NCBI RefSeq assembly: GCF_001667585.1
Contig: NZ_LZJZ01000015.1
Coordinates: 1 to 64,000 of the forward strand
Reading direction: 5' to 3'
Length of the DNA: 64,000 bases
Source of the DNA: Mycobacterium sp. E2733
GTDB taxonomy: Bacteria; Actinomycetota; Actinomycetes; Mycobacteriales; Mycobacteriaceae
Shown: one piece after another, positions 56,488 through 64,000 of the stretch
How the letters are laid out: each line of letters opens with the position of its first letter
How positions within the stretch are numbered: the first letter of the stretch is position 1
Made by a program: the position numbers and the translations under genes
The notes under the pieces: generated by a model
Told to the model about the DNA's origin: nothing
Database searches by the model: none
What the model saw: only the letters and a program-made list of their open reading frames with translations

Positions 56488-57687
56488 ATGGACGCGGCGA
56501 CGACAAGAGCGGGCCTCAGCGACTTGAAGTTCCGTTTGGTGCGGGAGTCCTTCGCCGACGCGGTGTCGTGGGTGGCGAAGAATCTGCCGACGCGCCCGGC
56601 GGTGCCGGTGTTGTCGGGAGTGTTGTTATCCGGGTCCGATGAGGGATTGACGATCTCCGGATTCGACTACGAGGTTTCCGCCGAAGCGCAGGTTGCCGCG
56701 GAAATTGCTTCTCCGGGAAGTGTTTTGGTGTCGGGGCGGCTGTTGTCGGACATCACCCGGGCGTTGCCGAACAAGGCCGTCGACTTCTATGTCGACGGTA
56801 ATCGCGTCGCGCTGAACTGCGGCAGCGCCAGATTCTCGCTGCCGACGATGGCGGTCGAGGATTACCCGACGCTGCCCAGCTTGCCGGAAGAGACCGGGAC
56901 GCTGCCCGCCGAGCTTTTCGCCGAAGCGATCAGCCAGGTGGCCATTGCGGCCGGCCGCGATGACACGTTGCCGATGTTGACCGGGATCCGGGTTGAGATC
57001 TCAGGCAACACGGTCGTTTTGGCTGCCACCGACCGGTTCCGGTTGGCGGTGCGCGAGTTGACTTGGTCCGCGTCGTCTCCCGACATCGAAGCGGCGGTGC
57101 TGGTGCCTGCCAAAACGTTGGCGGAGGCCGCGAGGGCCGGCGCGGACGGTTCCGAGGTCCGGTTGTCGCTGGGCGCCGGTAGCGGAGTCGGCAAAGACGG
57201 GCTGCTCGGCATCAGCGGGAACGGCAAGCGGAGTACGACACGGCTCCTCGATGCGGAGTTCCCGAAGTTCCGCCAATTGTTGCCCGCCGAGCACACGGCG
57301 GTGGCCACCATCAACGTGGCCGAGCTGACCGAGGCGATCAAGCTCGTTGCGTTGGTGGCCGATCGGGGCGCCCAGGTGCGAATGGAATTCTCCGAAGGCT
57401 CGCTGCGGTTGTCCGCCGGCGCCGACGATGTCGGTCGGGCGGAGGAAGACCTTGCCGTCGACTTCGTCGGCGAGCCGTTGACGATCGCGTTCAACCCGAC
57501 TTACCTGACCGACGGCCTGGCCGCGGTCCATTCGGAGCGGGTGTCGTTCGGTTTCACGACGCCGGGCAAGCCGGCGCTGCTGCGGCCGGCCTCGGCGGAT
57601 GACAGTCCGCCCACCGGGAACGGACCCTTCGGGGCGCTGCCGACTGATTATGTCTATCTGTTGATGCCAGTTCGGTTGCCCGGATAG
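56488..57687 (+). CDS. dnaN: DNA polymerase III beta sliding clamp
   Basis: 399 residues, near the 402 of M. tuberculosis. Three clamp domains; [21 protein letters not shown] opens the first, [14 protein letters not shown] the second and [20 protein letters not shown] the third. [11 protein letters not shown] ends the chain as in all clamps, next to the client-peptide pocket. It tethers polymerase III to DNA. The ATG at 56488 follows GAAGGGACGCT. The recF start follows its stop with no space. Confidence 0.98.
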   Translation: MDAATTRAGLSDLKFRLVRESFADAVSWVAKNLPTRPAVPVLSGVLLSGSDEGLTISGFDYEVSAEAQVAAEIASPGSVLVSGRLLSDITRALPNKAVDFYVDGNRVALNCGSARFSLPTMAVEDYPTLPSLPEETGTLPAELFAEAISQVAIAAGRDDTLPMLTGIRVEISGNTVVLAATDRFRLAVRELTWSASSPDIEAAVLVPAKTLAEAARAGADGSEVRLSLGAGSGVGKDGLLGISGNGKRSTTRLLDAEFPKFRQLLPAEHTAVATINVAELTEAIKLVALVADRGAQVRMEFSEGSLRLSAGADDVGRAEEDLAVDFVGEPLTIAFNPTYLTDGLAAVHSERVSFGFTTPGKPALLRPASADDSPPTGNGPFGALPTDYVYLLMPVRLPG

Positions 57688-58845
57688 GTGTACGTCCGGC
57701 ATTTGGGACTGCGCGATTTCCGGTCCTGGGCGCACGCCGACCTCGAACTGCAGCCGGGTCGGACGGTGTTCGTGGGTTCCAACGGTTTCGGTAAGACGAA
57801 TCTCATTGAGGCGCTGTGGTTTTCGACCACCTTGGGATCGCATCGGGTAGGCACCGATACACCGCTGATCCGGGCCGGCGCCGACCGCGCGGTGGTTTCG
57901 ACCATCGTGGTCAACGAGGGCAGGGAATGCGCGATCGACCTGGAGATCGCGGCCGGGCGGGCGAACAAGGCGCGGTTGAATCGGTCACCGGTGCGCAGCA
58001 CGCGTGAGGTGATCGGCGTTTTGCGCGCGGTGCTTTTTGCTCCCGAGGACTTGGCGTTGGTGCGCGGGGACCCCGGGGAGCGGCGCCGCTACCTGGATGA
58101 CCTGGCGACGGTTCGGCGGCCGGCGGTCGCCGGGTTGCGCGCGGATTACGAGAAGGTGCTGCGCCAGCGCACCGCGTTGTTGAAGTCCGCCGCCGGGATC
58201 CGGCACCGGGGTGACCGCGGCGTCCTGGACACCCTCGACGTGTGGGACAGCCGGTTGGCGCAGCACGGTGCCGAGTTGATGGCGGCGCGCATCGACCTGG
58301 TCAACCAGTTGGCGCCGGAGGTGGAGAAGGCCTATCAGCTGCTGGCCCCGGCGTCCCGGCCGGCGGCGATCGGGTATCGCACCAGCCTCGGTGCGCATGC
58401 CGGCGTGGGCAGCGGAGGTAATGACCGCGAGTTTCTCGAGGCCGCGTTGTTGGCAGCGTTGGCCGAACGCCGTGAGGCGGAGTTGGAACGCGGCATGTGT
58501 CTGGTCGGCCCGCATCGTGACGACCTCGAGCTGTGGCTGGGTGATCAACCCGCGAAAGGCTTTGCCAGCCACGGGGAATCGTGGTCTTTCGCGGTGGCTC
58601 TCCGGCTGGCGGCGTATGAATTATTGCGGGCCGACGGCAGTGAACCCGTGTTGTTGCTTGACGACGTGTTCGCCGAACTCGACGTGGCCCGCCGCCGAGC
58701 GTTGGCGACGGTGGCCGAATCGGCGGAGCAGGTGCTGGTGACGGCCGCGGTCCTGGAAGACATTCCCGCGGGGTGGGCCGCCACGCAGGTGCACATCGAT
58801 TTGCGCGACGACGATCTCGGTCGGGTGTCGGCGGTGCGGTCATGA
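57688..58845 (+). CDS. recF: DNA replication and repair protein RecF
   Basis: 385 residues from a GTG immediately after the dnaN stop. SMC-like ATPase: [15 protein letters not shown], Walker [19 protein letters not shown] near residue 30, a coiled-coil middle, the ABC signature [21 protein letters not shown] near 300, and Walker [14 protein letters not shown] near 328. It loads RecA on gapped DNA with RecO and RecR. Length equals M. tuberculosis RecF. Confidence 0.97.
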   Translation: MYVRHLGLRDFRSWAHADLELQPGRTVFVGSNGFGKTNLIEALWFSTTLGSHRVGTDTPLIRAGADRAVVSTIVVNEGRECAIDLEIAAGRANKARLNRSPVRSTREVIGVLRAVLFAPEDLALVRGDPGERRRYLDDLATVRRPAVAGLRADYEKVLRQRTALLKSAAGIRHRGDRGVLDTLDVWDSRLAQHGAELMAARIDLVNQLAPEVEKAYQLLAPASRPAAIGYRTSLGAHAGVGSGGNDREFLEAALLAALAERREAELERGMCLVGPHRDDLELWLGDQPAKGFASHGESWSFAVALRLAAYELLRADGSEPVLLLDDVFAELDVARRRALATVAESAEQVLVTAAVLEDIPAGWAATQVHIDLRDDDLGRVSAVRS

Positions 58846-59399
58846 GCGACAGCGACGAACAAGATTCCGCCGCCGTGCAACCCGGTCGCCTGCACGGCAT
58901 CGACCTGGTCAGGCGCACCCTCGAGGAAGCCCGCGCCGCGGCCCGCGCACAAGGCAAGGACGCCGGGCGGGGCCGATCGATTCCGCCGCCCACCCGACGA
59001 GTCGCGGGGCAGCGCCGGAGCTGGTCGGGCCCCGGACCCGATGTCCGCGATCCGCAACCGTTGGGCAAGTTGGCGCGCGACCTGGCGAAGAAACGCGGTT
59101 GGTCGACGCAGGTCGCCGAGGGCACGGTGCTCGGCAACTGGCCGTCGGTGGTAGGCCAGCAGATCGCCGACCATGCCACCCCGACTGCGCTGAGTGACGG
59201 GGTGCTCAGCGTGGCCGCCGAATCCACCGCCTGGGCCACGCAGCTGCGGATGATCCAGTCGCAGCTGCTGGCCAAGATCGCCGCAGCGGTCGGCAACGGG
59301 GTGGTCACGTCGCTGAAAATCACCGGCCCCGCCGCGCCGTCGTGGCGCAAGGGGCCCCGTCACATCGCGGGGAGGGGTCCGCGCGACACCTACGGCTAG
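58842..59399 (+). CDS. DUF721 protein (Rv0004-like)
   Basis: 185 residues from the ATG at 58842 overlapping the recF stop (ATGA). An Arg/Ala-rich N-terminal half ([19 protein letters not shown]) precedes the DUF721/DciA-like domain ([20 protein letters not shown], then [20 protein letters not shown]). DciA-type proteins load the replicative helicase; Rv0004 is regarded as such a family member in mycobacteria. Its position in the dnaN-recF-gyrB group fits a replication role. Confidence 0.9.
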   Translation: MSDSDEQDSAAVQPGRLHGIDLVRRTLEEARAAARAQGKDAGRGRSIPPPTRRVAGQRRSWSGPGPDVRDPQPLGKLARDLAKKRGWSTQVAEGTVLGNWPSVVGQQIADHATPTALSDGVLSVAAESTAWATQLRMIQSQLLAKIAAAVGNGVVTSLKITGPAAPSWRKGPRHIAGRGPRDTYG

Positions 59400-59630
59400 C
59401 GCCTCGACCGGCGCCGACGATCCCCAGACGCCCCTTCACTAACAGGCCGCTCAAAGCCGCTAAGACGACGTGAAGTGCCTTGACGCACGTCGGGACGCGG
59501 CGGGAATAGAAAAATCGCCCGCACGGCGCGCTTAGCTGGGTAGAAACGCGCCCAGAGAATCGGTACGGACGCCTCATCACGGTAGACTGGCGGCATGCGG
59601 CTGATGCGGTGACTGGAACCGCCCGCATGA

Positions 59631-61688
<2,058 letters not shown>

Positions 61689-61723
61689 CCCAGTCAGGCA
61701 CGCCAACCCACAAAGGGGAATAG

Positions 61724-64000
61724 ATGACTGACACCACGCTGCCACCGGGCGACGAGGCGGGCGACCGCATCGAGCCGGTCGACATTCAGCAGGAGATGCA
61801 GCGCAGCTACATCGATTACGCGATGAGCGTGATCGTGGGGCGCGCCCTGCCGGAGGTGCGCGACGGCCTCAAGCCGGTACACCGCCGCGTGCTGTACGCG
61901 ATGTACGACTCGGGCTTCCGCCCGGACCGCAGCCACGCCAAGTCGGCGCGGTCGGTCGCCGAGACGATGGGTAACTACCATCCGCACGGTGACGCGTCGA
62001 TCTACGACACCCTGGTGCGCATGGCGCAGCCCTGGTCGCTGCGCTACCCACTGGTCGACGGCCAGGGCAACTTCGGCTCGCCCGGCAACGACCCGCCGGC
62101 CGCGATGCGATACACCGAGGCGCGGCTGACTCCGCTCGCGATGGAGATGCTGCGTGAAATCGACGAGGAGACAGTCGATTTCATCCCGAACTATGACGGC
62201 CGGGTGCAGGAGCCGACGGTTCTGCCGAGCCGGTTCCCCAACCTGCTGGCCAACGGCTCCGGCGGCATCGCGGTCGGCATGGCGACCAACATTCCCCCGC
62301 ACAATCTGCGGGAGCTTGCCGAGGCCGTGTTCTGGTGCCTGGAGAACCACGAGGCCGACGAGGAAGCCACCCTGGCCGCGTGCATGGAACGCGTCAAGGG
62401 CCCCGACTTCCCCACCGCCGGCCTGATCGTCGGAACGACGGGCATCGCCGACGCCTACAAGACCGGCCGCGGGTCGATCCGGATGCGCGGCGTGGTGGAG
62501 GTCGAAGAGACCAGGGGCCGAACGTCTTTGGTGATCACCGAATTGCCGTACCAGGTCAACCACGACAACTTCATCACCTCCATCGCCGAGCAGGTCCGCG
62601 ACGGCCGGCTCGCCGGCATCTCCAACGTCGAGGACCAGGGCAGCGACCGCGTCGGTGTGCGCATCGTCGTGGAGATCAAGCGCGACGCGGTGGCCAAGGT
62701 GGTGCTGAACAACCTCTACAAGCACACCCAGCTGCAGACCAGCTTCGGTGCCAACATGCTGTCCATCGTCGACGGGGTCCCGCGCACGCTGCGGCTCGAC
62801 CAGATGATCCGTCATTACGTCGCGCACCAACTCGACGTCATCGTCCGCCGCACCACCTACCGGCTGCGCAAGGCAAACGAACGGGCCCACATCCTGCGCG
62901 GTCTGGTCAAGGCGCTCGACGCGCTCGACGAGGTGATCGCGCTGATCCGGGCGTCGGAAACGGTCGACATCGCCCGGGCCGGGCTGATCGAACTGCTCGA
63001 CATCGACGAGATCCAGGCCCAGGCGATCCTGGACATGCAGCTTCGCCGGCTGGCGGCCCTGGAGCGCCAGCGCATCATCGACGACCTGGCCAAGATCGAG
63101 GCCGAGATCGCCGATCTGGAAGACATTTTGGCCAAGCCGGAGCGCCAGCGTGGCATCGTGCGCGACGAACTCGCCGAGATCGTCGAGAAGCACGGCGACG
63201 ACCGCCGCACCCGGATCGTCGCGGCCGACGGCGAGGTCAGTGACGAGGACCTGATCGCCCGCGAGGACGTCGTCGTCACCATCACCGAGACCGGTTACGC
63301 GAAACGCACCAAGACCGACCTGTACCGCAGCCAGAAACGTGGCGGCAAGGGCGTGCAAGGCGCCGGCCTCAAGCAAGACGACATCGTGAAGCACTTCTTC
63401 GTCAGCTCGACGCACGACTGGATCCTCTTCTTCACCACACAGGGCCGGGTCTATCGCGCCAAGGCCTACGAACTGCCCGAGGCGTCCAGGACCGCCCGCG
63501 GCCAGCACGTCGCCAACCTGCTGGCCTTCCAGCCCGAGGAGCGCATCGCACAGGTCATCCAGATCCGCGGCTACGAGGACGCCCCCTACTTGGTGCTGGC
63601 CACCCGCAACGGCCTGGTGAAGAAGACCAAGCTCACCGACTTCGACTCAAACCGGTCCGGTGGAATCGTGGCGATCAACCTGCGCGACAACGACGAATTG
63701 GTCGGCGCGGTGCTGTGCTCGGCGGAGGACGACCTGCTGCTGGTGTCGGCCAACGGCCAATCCATCCGGTTCTCGGCGACCGACGAGGCGCTGCGCCCGA
63801 TGGGACGCGCCACCTCCGGCGTGCAGGGCATGCGGTTCAACACCGACGATTACCTGCTGTCGCTCAACGTGGTTCGCGAGGGCACCTACCTGTTGGTGGC
63901 GACATCCGGCGGCTACGCCAAGCGCACCGCAATCGAGGAGTATCCGGTGCAGGGCCGCGGCGGCAAGGGCGTGCTGACGGTGATGTTCGACCGGCGGCGC
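61724..64000 (+). CDS. gyrA: DNA gyrase subunit A (5' part, runs off the window)
   Basis: About 759 codons are present from the ATG at 61724 (AAAGGGGAATAG upstream); the end lies beyond the window, so it is absent from any scan for closed frames. The breakage-reunion domain has [20 protein letters not shown] near residue 40, the quinolone-determining region [14 protein letters not shown] with Ala, Ser and Asp at the resistance positions and Thr at M. tuberculosis position 95, and the catalytic Tyr in [10 protein letters not shown] near 129. The C-terminal beta-pinwheel begins with [21 protein letters not shown] near residue 530, the GyrA box. No intein occurs up to the edge. Confidence 0.98.
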   Translation, partial: MTDTTLPPGDEAGDRIEPVDIQQEMQRSYIDYAMSVIVGRALPEVRDGLKPVHRRVLYAMYDSGFRPDRSHAKSARSVAETMGNYHPHGDASIYDTLVRMAQPWSLRYPLVDGQGNFGSPGNDPPAAMRYTEARLTPLAMEMLREIDEETVDFIPNYDGRVQEPTVLPSRFPNLLANGSGGIAVGMATNIPPHNLRELAEAVFWCLENHEADEEATLAACMERVKGPDFPTAGLIVGTTGIADAYKTGRGSIRMRGVVEVEETRGRTSLVITELPYQVNHDNFITSIAEQVRDGRLAGISNVEDQGSDRVGVRIVVEIKRDAVAKVVLNNLYKHTQLQTSFGANMLSIVDGVPRTLRLDQMIRHYVAHQLDVIVRRTTYRLRKANERAHILRGLVKALDALDEVIALIRASETVDIARAGLIELLDIDEIQAQAILDMQLRRLAALERQRIIDDLAKIEAEIADLEDILAKPERQRGIVRDELAEIVEKHGDDRRTRIVAADGEVSDEDLIAREDVVVTITETGYAKRTKTDLYRSQKRGGKGVQGAGLKQDDIVKHFFVSSTHDWILFFTTQGRVYRAKAYELPEASRTARGQHVANLLAFQPEERIAQVIQIRGYEDAPYLVLATRNGLVKKTKLTDFDSNRSGGIVAINLRDNDELVGAVLCSAEDDLLLVSANGQSIRFSATDEALRPMGRATSGVQGMRFNTDDYLLSLNVVREGTYLLVATSGGYAKRTAIEEYPVQGRGGKGVLTVMFDRRR

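Noticed and set aside
61694..63508. 604-codon minus-strand frame opposite gyrA
   Set aside because: Antisense of gyrA; composition reflects reversed high-GC codons.
61724..64000. Intein in gyrA or gyrB
   Set aside because: Some mycobacteria carry a GyrA intein near the active-site tyrosine. Here the protein continues unbroken through [10 protein letters not shown], and gyrB is also uninterrupted.

Overview
The window is a 64-kb piece of a mycobacterial chromosome spanning the replication origin. The evidence is the order rpmH-dnaA-dnaN-recF-(DUF721)-gyrB-gyrA on one side and rnpA-yidD-yidC-jag-rsmG-parA-parB-cwlM-trxA-trxB-sigM-murJ-mutT4-pcnA on the other, high-GC codon use, mycobacteria-restricted families (DUF732, DUF2563, ESX/type VII components) and near-identity of DnaA, DnaN and GyrB to remembered slow-grower sequences. 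recF abuts dnaN with no gnd gene between them, as in slow-growing mycobacteria. The species cannot be named from sequence alone.

1-22.4 kb is accessory: a secreted DUF732 protein, a stretch without a convincing gene (751-1660), a triple-DUF190 protein, class I fructose-bisphosphate aldolase, a catalase-related peroxidase/cytochrome b561 pair, a STAS/anti-sigma kinase pair, a TetR regulator beside a phosphotransferase, an N-acyl-D-amino-acid deacylase followed by a Rieske oxygenase, a very large cyclase/ATPase/LuxR regulator divergent from a cytochrome P450, a NarL-type two-component system, and an MmpL/RND transporter.

22.4-34.5 kb carries one end of an ESX-2-type locus on the minus strand: eccC2, eccB2, a transglycosylase-like protein, two long Ala/Pro/Gly-rich proteins, small anchored or secreted proteins, a DUF2563 protein and a DxDxDG-repeat protein. 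The rest of a type VII system (PE/PPE, Esx pair, espG, eccD, mycP, eccE, eccA) is not in the window. eccC2 is met tail to tail by the transporter gene, so the locus appears cut off just after eccC2. The esxE/esxF/cpnT cluster, which in M. tuberculosis lies between this locus and pcnA, is also absent.

34.5-64 kb is conserved core. pcnA, then mutT4, a DUF6049 protein, murJ with a pseudokinase tail, sigM and its anti-sigma gene, trxB-trxA and cwlM serve envelope building, oxidative stress and precursor transport. The minus-strand parA/parB/rsmG block contains two perfect parS palindromes inside coding sequence. The origin itself lies between dnaA and dnaN, with further DnaA boxes at the dnaA promoter. 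gyrA runs off the right edge. No tRNA, rRNA, insertion sequence or CRISPR array was seen. Family names come from recognition of motifs and remembered homologues; no database search was run.
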